From assembly GCA_030407085.1 (NCBI GenBank), contig CM059585.1:9975001-10039000 (forward strand): DNA of 64,000 bases, given 5' to 3'. The notes under the pieces were generated by a model. It was given only the letters and a program-made list of their open reading frames with translations. It ran no database searches and was not told where the DNA came from. Every line of letters begins with the position of its first letter. Position 1 is the stretch's first letter. This DNA comes from Trichopria drosophilae (taxonomy: Eukaryota; Arthropoda; Insecta; Hymenoptera; Diapriidae). Of this stretch, positions 36,901-51,900 are shown in pieces. Made by a program: the position numbers and the translations under genes.

Positions 36901-39900
36901 ATTTTACTAAACGAAATCATAGGATTACTTATAAGGTTACTTAACAAACACTCGGTTTCTTATAAACTAAACCTAACGATGTAGCCAAAAGAAACCGTAG
37001 AAAGATTTGATTAACCTTTGTAGCTTTTTTATAAAATAACATGAAAAGGAACATTATCACGTTTTGTTTACTTCAACTCCGTGGTTTTAGGAATATCGCA
37101 AACCGAAATAAACCGTTTGGTTTGAATCAACTAAACCTTCTACGCTTTTGGTTTATTTCAGCACACGAAACAATATACCGTGTACTTAATAAACGTTGTT
37201 TGAAAATAGAAAATTATTGTTTTGCAAATACGGTTATACAAACTAAACCAAACGAAATAAACAAGGGAACTGCGCAAAACTCTGTATACATTTAAATCTT
37301 TAAATGAATGTACTTTTGATTTATCCAAACGGTTGTGCTGCGCCAGTATACAAGGAAAAAGAAACCGTTTTCTTTTGTGTTCCGGTTGAAGCCGTTTGGT
37401 TTTAACCAACATGTTATCAATGTTATAATTTGTGCAAACCATAATGTATTAGAAATATGAAATTTGTATTTATCCATTAACTAATAGGTTCAAATTGATC
37501 AAACCATATATTGATTTCGGTTCGAAAACAGTTTCGGACTCATAATTTAAACCAGAGTTAGTTTGGTTTAATAAGAATCAATGCCTAAAGTATAATATCC
37601 TGATTATCCTAAATAAAACCGTTCGAATTTTACACACGAGACCAAATTGAATATTGAAAACCAAACAACTATTTAAATGGCTGAACCGAACAGAACCAAA
37701 CAGTTTCTTTCGGAGTCAAATTGCAATTCCCACACAATTTTATAAACAATGGCCCCGTGTTCATTTTCAAAATCTCACACCATGCCCTAAATGTTCCACA
37801 ATCATATAAATCCTGTTAAACCAAGATGTTTTGGAATCGTAAAAAAAAATTCACATTTCTTTACCGTCACTTCAAGAATCTTGGAGACTGGCGACGTCTA
37901 GATCCCCTCCCCCACGTACCACGTTCTCCACCGGTGTTGCGTGGGCGGTGAATTTGACTGAATCACGGCCGCGGATCATAGTAGTTCGCCATAAAGCGAT
38001 CGTTGCGGACCACCGAAGTCTCGGTAGTCGGTGTTGCACGAGAGTATACTTCGCACCCAAAATAAAACACAAACGAAACCCCGACGAGAAAAAACGAACA
38101 AGACGCCTCCTCCGCTGCGGGAAATTTGTCGGCTCCTCTTTGCCGACTCTTAGACGCGGATTCCAAGACGAACCAATTTTATTGTACCACTCTGGTGTAT
38201 ATTTTTGTAACACCCTCGCATTCAGCACTACGGGAAACGGTTGCACTTTGTTGTAACTCCGGAACGTTACCGCACATTTGAAAAAAAAGAACTGGAGTTC
38301 CGCACCTACTGCGGAGATCGTGAGTTGGAAGATCGCGAACGTCCGGCAGGGCGGACCACACTGCCGACACTATTCTTCTCCACGGTCTCGAAGTATCGCG
38401 CTGTGGTGCCTCCCGTCGTGGTGCCCAGGCAGCCAACCGCCCGCACTGAACATTAGTACCATGACGACGACGGTGACGTCGACGCCGACGTTACCGGCAC
38501 AGGCGGAGACGAAAAACGTCCCCCTCCTTGGCCCCCCACTCGTCACGTGTGTCTCCCACCCCCCTCTTTTCGCGGATCGGTGTCGTTCGGAACCGGCCGC
38601 CTCGCAATGAGCAGAACCGTGACCAACGTCGTTTGCGGGCGACAGAAAAGAAGCACAATGCTACGAACGTATAATGCACTTTTGTCCTTCCCTCGGTCTA
38701 TTCTTCTCCGTTTCTTCGAGTCTTTTTTTCGCAATAATCCGAACGCATCCATTGTTGAAAATAATTGACAAGTTTCCCCGCGAGATGGAAATTAGGCAAA
38801 CGTTAGCGCATGAACTTTTGCTTTGTATTATTTGCAAACCGTGAGTTTTCAAATTAAAAATCATGGTAAATATACAACTAACACATAATACAACTACGTT
38901 CTTCATTTGAAAATATTACGAGAACAATTGGTGGAGAAACCACCTGTTCCTTTCGTGCGCATTGTTTATCAACAATTTGGTTCCGCGCTATTGCACCAAG
39001 AGCTGCTTGAAAACCCTTAAAGAGGTCAACATCTTTGTATTCGCAAGGAGTTTTTGAATCCTTGGAAACAAATTGTTTGGATGTAAATAAATTACGTATG
39101 TGAAGCCGATAAACCAGAAGGAGAAAATAAGTAACAAAGAAAACTATTTTCTTTTGATTAAAAAGTTGGTAATCGGTCGATGACCCTCGACGAGAATTCA
39201 ACTTCTCAGTTGCATTTTTAGTAATAGAAGAAGAGAGAATATGAGTAAAATAAAATAAATAAATACAACAATTCTTGGAAATCCTGATAAACAAAAATAT
39301 TAAAACGTCTCACGAATAAGATAGCACGTGGTCTCACGATGTTAGTCGAGTAATCGAAAAGTCGCTCTGTCGGTGGATGCATTCAATGCGCTTAGGTTAC
39401 CACAAGACAAGTCCCCTCATATACGCCGGTTTGCCTCAACCCAGAGGACTTCCGGTTGGATGTGTATCCCGTTACGCATGCGTATGCTTTCTGTTACCCG
39501 GATGTTTTAGCCAGTTACTTAATCATTTTAATCAACAGTTGTGCAAATGATTACAAGACTGGTTGACCCGTTCAGTAATTGACCGTATATTAAGAATTCT
39601 TATTGTTGAAAGTACGACCCATTAACGACACTAATTAATAACTGACCTACTAACCAATTCATGGATTAATTGATCAGAAAGGACCGATTCAACGGTAGAA
39701 AATATTACGCAACAAATCTCAATCAGCCGATAATTGATATCTGTTTTATTCTGAGAATAACATCCAGACTTTTTTAGTAGGAATACTTATTGAACCCTTT
39801 TTTAAGGGCTATGGACGAAAAATCAGGACCATATTAAAAATCTGAATATCCAGTTGCTGAAGTAAAAACTAGTACATGAGAGAAATCAGTGGCATTTATA

Positions 39901-42900
39901 GAGATTTCTGAAATTGATGCTCGAGGAATAAACCAATATTGGAACGGAAATAACACGTCGGGTCTATTCTTGCACGTATACTTTTGTTTGCGACATAGGC
40001 CTCGCGTTTACATAGAAAAGTTGAATATATTCAAACACAAATTCAAATGTTCGAGATAATAGAGGGACCAAGTGGGTCATGCATACTCAAGTAACATTTG
40101 CATCCATAAATTAACATTAAAAATATGCATCGCAAAAAATTTGTTGTTTTTAAATTAAAAATATCCTTAAAATCTCCGCCAGTCTTTTATTCATTCAATA
40201 TATCCATAAACAAAGGAATGTATTCTTAGAATACGTCTATTATTTATGTACCGTATTAACAATGCTATTATCGGTGTCGTTCGCTTCCATTTTAATCATG
40301 ACAGTTGTGATGGGACTTGAATGTATTTCCGACTTTACTTTTCTACATACTCGCGGTCGACGTTGTAATACAAAAGCGCCCGAGAGGACGCCTGTCCGAG
40401 TAGGAATCTCGCTACCTTCATTTCTTCGAATTTATTTTCCTCAATTTTCATAATTTCGTTTTTTATATTATTCGTTTAAATATGATCATAACATTGTACG
40501 TTAATAAATAGGTTATCCTATGTTATTCACTCAAATTATTAGACCAGGAAAATTTCGCATTTGTGGAAAGTTAAGTTCCTAGCAGGAAACAGCGCTATCT
40601 AGCGGCAACATTGGCAGACAATGAATCACTTTGCCTCAAGATTAATTTCGTTCCATTTTTGTCGAGTTTTTCATTTTTTCTTCAAGCACCTTCATTATTT
40701 TCATGAATTTGATTTCCAGTCTCAAATTGCTATCAGCCTATGCATTCGTGCTATTCTTTGCATCCTCAGTATCGCCGGCAGCGTCGAGTCGGCAACTCTG
40801 ACAAGCAGAAACATTGTTTCGTTGTTGTAACGCGACTGTACGCCAACGCTTATCCGCTCCTCTCGGGTGCACGTACGTTCATTGTGGTACTCTATACGTA
40901 TATTTTATGATATTGCGGTCCGCACGCGAAATATGTACGCGAGTAATACAATCGGTGGCACCGCAGCGGCTCCACAGAGCACCCAGCGTTCTTACGGCCC
41001 TGGCGGTATATACGTACATCACTCGACTCCTATGTGTATATATATATATATATGTGTGTATAAGAGCGTATAGGTACATACGCCTAGGGAATCGGCACTG
41101 GTTGGCAGCTTAGGAACGGTCTTCCTATGCGAGTGCTTATCGTTTCTGCTTCCAGCTCATTTATTAATACACCGCGCGCATCTACCCCGTGGTGGCCTCC
41201 TCTCTACGGTCCATGGACTGATTCTCAAGCAAGCTGAAGGGGACTTTATATTTTTTTCTATTACGTTTTATCGTGTAGACACTCCTATCTACATACCTAC
41301 CACGTAGATGCCACGGTAGAACCCCGCTACGAGGAATATTTTTTAACCAACATTAATTCCCCCTTTCTAAACAATTTTCCACTCTGCCTTCCGATTGGCC
41401 GACTCCAAAGGACGGGGAATCATTCCCGTGGCATTTATTCCTTGTAGGCGAAGGAAAATGTTACTATATTGAGATTTGATGCGAGGGAGTTTGCACTTTC
41501 CATATTATTTTGTAAAATCCGGACTTTCTCCTACTTGAAATTTTATGCGAGGAATTTTTGTGTTTTTCAGTCCCAACGAGTACTGCCCATAATTTATTTA
41601 GATATAAAACAGAAAATGACGTTACATTTATATTTTTGATACACGTGTCCATAAAGTAAACACTTTACGGACTCCTTTTAGTCCGTAAAGTGGGATTTTA
41701 CGGACTCATCTCCGCACTTTACAGACTAAAAACAGTCGGTAAAGTGCCTACTTTTCGAACAGTGTGTCAAAAAATAGTGTTCGCTGCTCGGCCGTAAAAT
41801 TTTACGACCTCGTTTGGAGATTGTGCGATTGTGCTTCGCCGGTCCTCGGACGCACAATCTCCACTCGGTCCGTAAAATTGAACTTTACGGCCTAGGACCG
41901 AAAAGTACTATTTATTTTTGTGTTTTTTTTTATTGTGTATTGAGAGGTATTTTCGGAGAATTGCAAATACTGCTTTCTCTTTTCTTCAATTATCAAATTT
42001 TTGTAGCGAATTTATTGAAATAGCTCTGTATTACCATCTGTTTTCGTTACCTTACACAATTTTGTTTTATGGTTCAAATTCGATTATTTTATTCGCAATG
42101 ATCGAAGAAAAACGATAAAAGTACCCGCAGATCTACCGAAAGCATCGAAACTTCGAGAATAATAATTAAATTAACGAAATTTGACGGAGAAATGACAGAT
42201 ATACGCGATGATCGACGGAAATCCACGGAAGTTAACGAAGATCGACGGAAGGCATCGACAGTCGACGAAATGTAATAAATTTAACGAAGTTTGACGGAGA
42301 ATGACGGACGTATACAATGATCGACGTAAAACTGAGGAACTGCGCGAGGATCAACGGAAATAACCGATGATCGAGGATTAATGGGTTCTTTGTGATAAAC
42401 AATAATTATCGGATGTTATTGATTGTCATATATTTTCTTTTTAGTTTTTGTTCGTTAGTAATTTTCAATACGTCTGTCATTCAAAAAACATTGTTTTTCG
42501 GTATATTATTGTAATCTTTATTGACACCTTAAAAATGTCCACAAATAATTGACAATTAAAATGGATAAATAGACATTTCCAGAGTAAGAGATAATGGTCA
42601 GGAAAGTAAATAATGTCAAAGAAATCATATTTTTTCAAGCCCACTTCTACATTGATTGCAGACTCCGGGTTTCGATGATGAATTTTTAAAATGACAAATA
42701 TTACGTCACACCTGTTACTCCTCCTATGTACTTGAGCAGTAGCACCCGATTTTTTACATATAATGAATATCAGCAGCTACCGTGGGAGTCAATTTAATTT
42801 AATTCTAGTATACTCGAGACAAAAGTGGCAGTTCTGCGTCGTTATGTATAGTTTTACGTCATTTTAACGATGTGTTTTCGTCGACGGTTTTATTTGCTTG

Positions 42901-45900
42901 AGTAAAAATGATTTCGTGTCGATTTTCGGGATCTTCGAAGGATCACCTACGCGATTTCTCCAGTCTTTATCATATTAGATGATATACGATCTCATTTATA
43001 AATGTTTGTACTTATTAAATTTTATTTATTTGTTGAAGTGTTTAGTTCTGGCATTGTCATTTGCAGGACTAAGATCCCAGTAATAAATGGAAAATTTCGA
43101 CAACCTGCAGAGAAGGTCACTTGGAAACCGCGCGTCCTCAATATTCTTGAAAAAAAAATGCGCGGCGCGCCGTACCATTTATTTCGGTTCTTTGCATTCT
43201 CTTTGCATCGTGAAATCAGCACGCGGCGATTTCTTCTTAATAAGGATGGCTGAATAACCTTTATCGCCTGAAACATTGTCAGCGCGCGTTGACGAGTCGA
43301 TTATAGGCTTCTTCCTTTGGCTTACATCCAGCAGCTAAAAGAATTACTCGTCAATGGTAAAAAGTATCTGCTCTAAGCACTACGTCCCACACGTAACGAT
43401 GGTGTTTAAAAAACACAGACAATTTATTTGAATATAATTTTTCTTTATTTACTAACTATACTTGCGTGTTTTACGACTGGTACTGATATCAATTCATAGA
43501 ATCCTTACAAACAATGTAGATAAATGATCCACGTCCACGAAAGAAGAAAAAAGTCGATAAACAACAAGAATTGGCGAAAAACAACGAAATTGGCGAAGAA
43601 CGCTGATCGACAGAATACCACGAAAAAACACAAAGATTCACGGGAAGCGTTATAAAGAGTCGGAAATAAATCCACTCAAATATAAAAGATCGGCAGAAAT
43701 CGGCATGTGATGAAAAATGACTGATTTAGATATTGGACGAAGGAAAACGATGGATATTAACGAGTCCTTTATAATACATAAATCTGCAACAATCGTCACA
43801 ATCGGTTGGTTTTTAGGAGAAAACATGTTTGGAAAAGCGATTACCGATCTGTTGACAACTGAAAAGCGTCAAGCGCGAACATGTTTTGTGGTGCAATAAA
43901 ATGTTTTATCCGCTCATTAACAGACTATCTTTCTGTTTTACAGAAATATTATCAGGGTCGGGCGATTCTTCAAATGGCCGCTAGTTCTGGAGCTTTGGCT
44001 AATTAGTTTAGTGCATGCTCCAGCGCCGTTTGGCTAATGATCGCCAGATAACGATCTCGCTAGCACATGCGGTGTTCGATTGCAAATGCGGACGTAACAG
44101 TGCCGTTTGGCGAGCGGCCAAACGAGGAGGCCTAATACCCGCTCTGTTCACGATTCGGGAGCAGAAGCATTCCGCCAACCTGACTGCGCGACCACTTAAA
44201 ATACACCGACAAATATGCAGGCAATAATGGAATTGAACGCTACACGAGCGTGCAAATGGGAAAGTCTTGTACCCGATGTCCCAACCTAAAAATATCCACG
44301 TCCAAAACGTGATTATCAAACAGTACTGGTCTATAAATTATAATCAACTTTATATTCGTTAACATTGCAACACACTCGACTTTTTCCGACGCGTACATTC
44401 GTACGACTGGGATTTGCGCAGGTGCGCATTCGGTAGCGAGCAAACGCTTAACCTTGGCTGTTTACACGAAAAATTTGTTCAGCGGTTGGAACAATCGTGA
44501 ACATTCGACGCCTTCTCCTTACGTTTGGCTTTTTTAATTTTTCTCCCGAGTGTTGTTTCGGTAATCGATGGCAATTTGTTTTCCGGTGAGGCAGAGCCTT
44601 GGTGTGTTTGCCGACTCCTTGAATTCCAAGGCGACTCCGCCGCCAAAATTCCAGCTAAACTTACGAACGTCGAGTTCAGCAACGAACCGCGTGCGTTTCG
44701 GAACACTGGACGCCATGTTTAAATTCACGCATCGGATTTGCTCTTTGTGCTTCGAACACTTCAATTCGACAGGAGTTTTCGAAACTCTTTGACTCTTTTG
44801 CCGCGTGCGTCATTCACCTCCGCAAACATGACGCGATCGTTTATATTGCCATCATTATATTCGTTTGTTTATGGCGGAGCGGAGAAATTGGCGGGGAATT
44901 TCGCAAACCTTCGGTATCGAGGTTTCCAGGTGAACTTATATCTCAGCAGACGCGCGTTCGTTTGTGTCATGGTCGCAAGTGTTTACCTCAGTGTTCGTGT
45001 CGAACTGAACGAGTCTTGCCTTATTGTGCAATGGACAATGCGGACGATGACGTCAGGCCTGGCGAGAAATGCACAATGCTAGACATTGGCAGGAGTCGTT
45101 GTGCGAAATGGCTCCTCGGAGATTTCGCCGTGTTCCTTGCTGGAAATCAACATGGATAAACAGTCATCCGCAAAGATCCGAATCGAACATAGAAAGTCGT
45201 TGAGAAAAAAAGCACGATCGTCCACCGAGATGGTTTTAAAAAGACAGTACGAAACGATTTGCGACATCTGTTCGACAAGTTGCACCGGCGTTCCAGTGCA
45301 GATGCATTTTACACTGGCTAAATCGCAAGGGCGCGAATTGCGAAACGAACAAGCACCCTGCAACTGCAAGAGCAGGTGCTCGGTGCAACGCCTCTTTGCT
45401 CTTCACGAGGGGACGGCTTACAATTGGCTACATATTCCTCGAGGCCTTTCTCTTCTCTTTACTTTTTTCTCATCAGCCGATAAGATTGCACCGCACGGGC
45501 ACTATTCCGAGACGCCCGTTTCGCTGTGATATGAAATGCAAATATGAGATCTCCGCGATTATTCCACGAAAGGTGTCGCGATTAAACTTGCTTCTCAGTA
45601 AAGAGTGGCAGCGGTTTACCTCGAAAATTTTCATTACAAGATTCAACTAGTCCCTACATCACGGATATCCTCGTTTGTACATATTCTTATTTACTTTTAT
45701 ATAAACTAATGTTTCATGCATTAGAATGAAGAACTCGCGTTGTTTACGTATGTGTTCACAACAAGGTGAATATTTGATAAACAAAAGTTTTTGTTCTTTT
45801 CGCACGATTGTAATTCACCGAATATAACGACAACAAATGGAACTCGCCCTATCCGACCTACTCGAAATTTATTAACAATTTCGATCGAGTCCACTGTTGG

Positions 45901-48900
45901 GCGCCAAATTTTCAGAAATTTAGTGAAAATTTGTTTTTTACCTGTCGAAAACCTCATGTATTTTCCAGTATTACGTGTTCCGATGAGACGCGCATCTTAT
46001 GATTTAATAAATCAAATGGAGTTGCCCCGCTTGCACTTACCTAAAACAGAAAATAAACAAAATGGTTAATATTTAAAAAATAAAGCTTAATCAATACAAT
46101 TCATAATAACGAAATCACGACTAAATTAGAGGTGTAGTTCGGATAATTAAAACTAAAAAAAAATACTGGAAGGTTTTGTAAAATCGCCCGAGAGATTTAA
46201 GTGATCGTTCGTCAGAGGAAAAGTATCATAGACTTTGCAACATCTCGCGTTCTTGCCATGAGAAGCTCTTTCAAAAGAGCCCTCACTCGACCCTCGTGCT
46301 ATTTAAGGTAGAAAGATCCCTTGTCGCTTCTCTCTTCTTCCAGCATGTAAAGTGTACTTTTTATCATTTTCGGAATCTACGACTAAAAATAAGTAACTCA
46401 CTTAATTTTAACTAAATTCCTACTAGGTACCCTTGATTTCCTATTGATGTTTTACGGTTTTACTTTTCTCGCACATGTCAATGATAAAAGTTTATAACAT
46501 ATAATCTACCATAAACACTGTTGAAGTCTGATGGAAAATATTTATGCTTAATCAGAAAATTATATGCGTAAAACATTTCAGACTGCTTATCGTCACTCGG
46601 AGCTGAAGTGCTTTGTTATCGGGCTCGTGTACACATTCAATTATCTAATTTTTATCTAGCAGTGGCTTCTATTGAAATGACGAATTATACGCGTTGTTGA
46701 CGACTCGATTAATGTTACAAAGTAGTGCAGAAAGCTGGCCGATAGCCAGAGCTAGTATGAATTTGATGAAATTTTATATTGTTTGTTTCTCTCCTGACGC
46801 AAATTTGTTTTGTGTGGAATGATGTCACAATTGAATCATGAATGACAATTGGATATTTGTGTATAAAGTCCTTTGGAATAAATTTTCAATCGGACAAATT
46901 TGCATTAGTATGGTCGAAATGACTAATTAGAAGTGGGCACGGCCGCAGCCTACGCTGTACAAGAGAACAGGCGAGCAGGCCGTTGTGATTCACGATCGTT
47001 TCCATTACGTCCGATTTATTGTCCATCTTTATCGGGGCTAGTGAACGGCTTGTCTTGGCAAATTCTAACACTGTTGCGGTATTGCGAGATTCCATCCAAC
47101 GAATTACCCCCAATAATCCATCTTTTTCGCGAATGCGACTCGGTTAGACCTTGAGTTACGTTGGGAATTCAAATTTCGTCATTCCCAACAGTTCGCTTAC
47201 AGGTCAATGCCCTTTAGGATGTCTGGTTCTGATAAAAGTCAACTCCGAAAAGCATTGAGGGAAACTTACAAATCGGGATAAAGAAACAAGAATCGTAAGA
47301 ACATTCATCTGACAGCTTCTGAGTTCTGTTCCTTTTTTGAGAGCATTTGAAGCTGACGTTACCAGGAATTTTAAAAAATGGGAGGAATATTGGAATCCTA
47401 TTCTTTGTTCGAAACGCCGTAAATGCAAGTCATTTCGTATGTGATCTAGCCGCTGAAGAAAAAGTAATTGGGCCAGAAGGCATGATACTACGGCCGGGTA
47501 CCCCGTTGGGCGACAAATGTTCTAAACAATTTTCAAAGTATTTAAGAAAGTTAAAGAAACTGGTTGTAAAGGCTTGGGAACTGAATAAATTAGTATTTGA
47601 ACAAAAAACTGTTATACCTTACACTGGTATACTACCATCAAATTTTTTACTGTACTTACAGACTCTTAAAGAACTTAGAGACGTCCAAAAAGAATGAAAG
47701 GTAAACAATGAAGACACGTCACAGTTATGCAATAATAAAACGCACCGGTCACTGATACTGTGGTGGGGAATTTGATCACAACAAAACAAACCGCCAAAAG
47801 AAGTTTTACGGTTAGTAAACCGACATCCGTTTACACGTGACTGGGTGCGTTTACACCATTTACAAATAACTTCCGGAACTCTACAACGAAGGCCAATTTG
47901 CACGGCGTTAGCCGATTAATCGTGTATTGTCCTCATTTTTAATTATGGATACACTGGTGTGCACATTTGACATTGACGCAGTTTGCATCGTTGTATTCTT
48001 TCACAATAATTCACTCTGGTTGATAAAAGGCACACACATGTTTAATGAAGGTAGTTTTGAAGGTTTACTGCATCTAGGAAACGTCCCCGAATGCATCGCT
48101 CCTGTACTTGATTTATGCCACTAGACATTCAAGTTACCAGCAATGACTCGTCCTGTCAATTTCATTATCAATCGCATAAAGGCGAAGCGATTACTTATCC
48201 TTTGCTTACTAGAACTGTCTTCAAGAGATTTATTTTAATTCCAACTTCAATGACGACTACGAGAACATCAAAGCTCCTAAATCGATGTTCATTTCGTAAC
48301 GCGCTTTTCCGCACTTAATTGGCAGGAGTAAAAAATCCTTTTCTTATTTTTTTTTTAAATGTCATTTTAAGTTGTTTGCGACTTACGCTGGTGATCTGCG
48401 CACCTTCGCCAGCGTGCGAGTACTAAGAGGCGTGTGGCAAGACGCGTGCTACGACCTCTGTGATCATGCTGAGCCAGCGGTGTGGCAACGTCGCAACCGC
48501 TGATTTCAAACACGCCGGTTCTTTTTCCATAACGACCGATATCTACGAGCTTGATTTAACCCAAGCTTATCTAATCGCGTATTAAAGTCAATGGAAGATT
48601 AATTTTATGCCATGTTGCTCGATTCGAATGTCAACTTCTTGACTTGTAGTAGGGAAGAATAACAACTGCAGCATTTACGGTAGTTGCACTTCTAAAGATT
48701 CTAATTTTGGTGCCGTAGACTTTTTAGGGTTTCTAATCTTTCAAAAAGTCCTTGGACCTATGATTGGGGTATCGTAATGATTTCCAAACTTTCTAGAGTT
48801 ACCCCCATCTTTATAAAATCAGTTTGCTCTTAACCAATCTCTGAATTCATCAATTGGACTTAGCACGATAAGGAAAAGCTGGATGCCCTAACTTAAGTCT

Positions 48901-51900
48901 GTTCTAATTTCGTCATCTTCCGATGAATATTTCTCCTCTTTGTATATTGGAGGACAAGGATTTAGGTTTAGGGTATCATTTTGAGGACTTCAAAACAAAT
49001 CATACCGTATGATCCTTCAATTTGCAGTCATCTACTTGATATATTCGTCAGATGTATTCTAAGGCAAGCTACTTTGCAAAATGGTAACTCGAAGAATGTT
49101 TGGGCATGATACACAGGTCCAATGACTTAACCAAAGTTCAAAGAGTTCATCCTTGAAGGAGGTTTTTTTAGGACCTCGATCTGTTCAAGGTTATAAAAAA
49201 TGCAACAGATTAGATATAATGAAGGGGAAAACTAATTGAAAATCTTTTGTTAAATCTCTAAAGATAAAGGGCGCCTCCGTCGTATATCGCCCTCTGTCGA
49301 ATGTGTGGAACTCGCGGCGTTATTTTAAATCCAGCGTGTACACGAAGCGCGCAAGCGTCACTGAACCTTAATTAAGCGTATGTGAACTGGGCAATGAATA
49401 CAACAAGAGAGTACGAGCGATCCCTTAATTATCCGTGGAAAGCAGAGATGCGCAGTTTGTGCGAATTGAAATATAACGAGACGAGGAAATAAAAGCGCTG
49501 TTAGCTGCGCATTTCGGTACTGTTATGCGAATTCCTAATTTTTATTGTTATTTTATGGTCACGGGTGCAAGAAAGTTTGCATACTTTCCACAGCCATCCT
49601 CATTAGTTGTCAACATAATGGAGTGCCGTTGCGCAACCAATAATCTCCTTCGATTAGTTCGTCTAGGGTCGTTTTTAATACCTTATAAAGGCCTAGGGAT
49701 TTTTTTTTATTTTCCTGCTTTATTCTCAACTGGAAAATGGATTAACATTGAACGGGGCATAGTCAAAGTTTCATTTAGGTTGTAAAACCAAAATAGTGGC
49801 GTTTAAATAAACATTTTCTTCTTATTAAGGAATGTTTCTTTCTTTTGAATATGTAATGGATGATGGAGTTTCAACCAAAAATGCATAAAATAGCCTGTCA
49901 TTATTGGAGGATTTTTTCAATTGAAGAGCACACCAGAAAATTACATACTAGGTCACTACCAAGACAATATTAATAAATTTTCCCGTCGATAATGAAGCTT
50001 GAAAAAAAATGTGTAACTCATGGACTTTTTGGCTAGTCCAAGTATATTTATGTAATTTTCCAATTTGTTGAAGGATGATTTCCAAACAATCAAAGCAAGC
50101 AAAATACATAGATTTCATGGTCAAATATTAACCGTTTAGAAAAGCGCACCCTATTATTCTATTTGCCTGAAGTACGCATTCGTTAGAGCAATGTACACAC
50201 TAGCCGAGTCCTTGAGCATTGAAAGTTTGCGGTTGACTTAAAGCAGAGGAAGCGAAATGTGCATGCAAAAGATGCACGCAGTGTTCCAGAAAATGCACTT
50301 CTTATTAAAAAAAAATAGTGATCTGTGAATCGAAAGGAAAACCAAGAAATTGTTTGCATTTGTTAAAAAAAAAATTTGTGAATTGCCATTTATAAAAAAT
50401 TTGTTTTTTGGGATTTTCAAAAGCCAATAAACTTGTTTATTCAATTAAAAGAATAAAGGTTATCGTATATCTTTCTTTCGCGCAACAAAGAACAGGAATA
50501 GAAAAAGCCTCCGTTAAATGCAGGTAAACAAGGCAAAAATATATGTCCGATGAAAAAAGGAGAATCTGTTAAGAACTGCATTGCCTGAACTCGTTCACAT
50601 TCTTCACCATTATCTCAACATCTTATAGTAACAAGATTACTATACGACCGCTTAATAAGTAGCACTAGGCAGAAGAAACTCCCACGCTTGTTTTTCGAAT
50701 TCAGATACCGTTCTTTAAATCTGCCGAGGCTCCCGGAATCAATTTTCAGTTAACTCAAACAATGCAACTAGGGTCTGAACAAATTCTAATTGTTTCATGA
50801 AAAAACAAATTTTTTGTTTGTAAACAGAAAAAGATAGAGAGACATTTGATCCTAATTTGAAGTGATAAAGACTCCAATCGTTTTAGCGTATACTCTTTTG
50901 ATTCATCACTCCATTAACGAAGATGAACGAAATATTGATCACCTCAGCACGTGACTATTGTACTCGGAGTCTCATAAATCACGAAAGAAATGTCGCTATG
51001 ATATAATCCTTTGTACAATCTCGCAAACATTTACTAACCAATTAATTTTCGACGATCACGAAATTGGCCGCGGGCGAAATAACAAATTTTTCTGCCTTTC
51101 GAAATTATGTAATTTTAAGGGAACTGATCTGCAAAAAAATGGATTTTTTAATATTGAATTTCATCATTTTAAAATAAAGAAATAATTTTTAATACATTGA
51201 AATCGATCGAATTACAGCCGGCACATTGCGTTTTACCATATCCAATATCTTTCCAGGGGTCTGGACAAAAAATATAGTGTACACATGACGGAAAGCAATT
51301 TTGGCTCGTGCGATCTCCACCCTCGTTTCAGTTGGGTTAAAAATGTTCGTATTTAGTTTCTTAATGCAAGTTTTTTACATTTCTCCAGACTTCTCACGAA
51401 CCGAATATCACTGATGTACAAAAAATGACGTACCGCGTTTCAAAGAATCCCAATTAATCAGCATTCGAAATTCAAATTCATAAATATTGAACATTTTGGA
51501 AAATTGTAGGGAATTTTTATTTGGTTCTTTTATGATATTTCCGAAATATAATCTTGGATATTCTAAATTTGTCGCATCTAAATTATCCCTTATACAATTT
51601 TAAGAGTTATGTGATTTTTAAGAATAAAAATTTCATAATTCTTGAATAAATTGTGGTCAACATAGAATCCAAAACTAGATTGGACGTGTGGCTCTAAGTA
51701 GATATTTTCTCCAATTTCTACCTTTTTTTTTGCTACATTTTAGTATTCGATAACAGGTGACTTTTCCTTCAATTAGAGCCCTCTAATTCTATAGCCTTTC
51801 AAGATATGTCTGATTTCACTATTTTGAGAAAAAATGGAAATTCACTCTTAAATAAATAGAAAAATACTTGTTAACAATTTTCATAACATATTTCATTGAA

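Noticed and set aside
38461..38610. Plus-strand frame MTTTVTSTPTLPAQAETK in the CpG island
   Set aside because: It starts in a fair context but is simple-sequence (Thr/Pro-rich), short, and lacks a donor or a partner exon.
45086..45529. 147-residue plus-strand frame containing RKSLRKKARSSTEMVLKRQYETICDIC
   Set aside because: Protein-like in part but with no recognisable family and no splice or neighbour support. The opposite strand is also open here. It would need transcript evidence.
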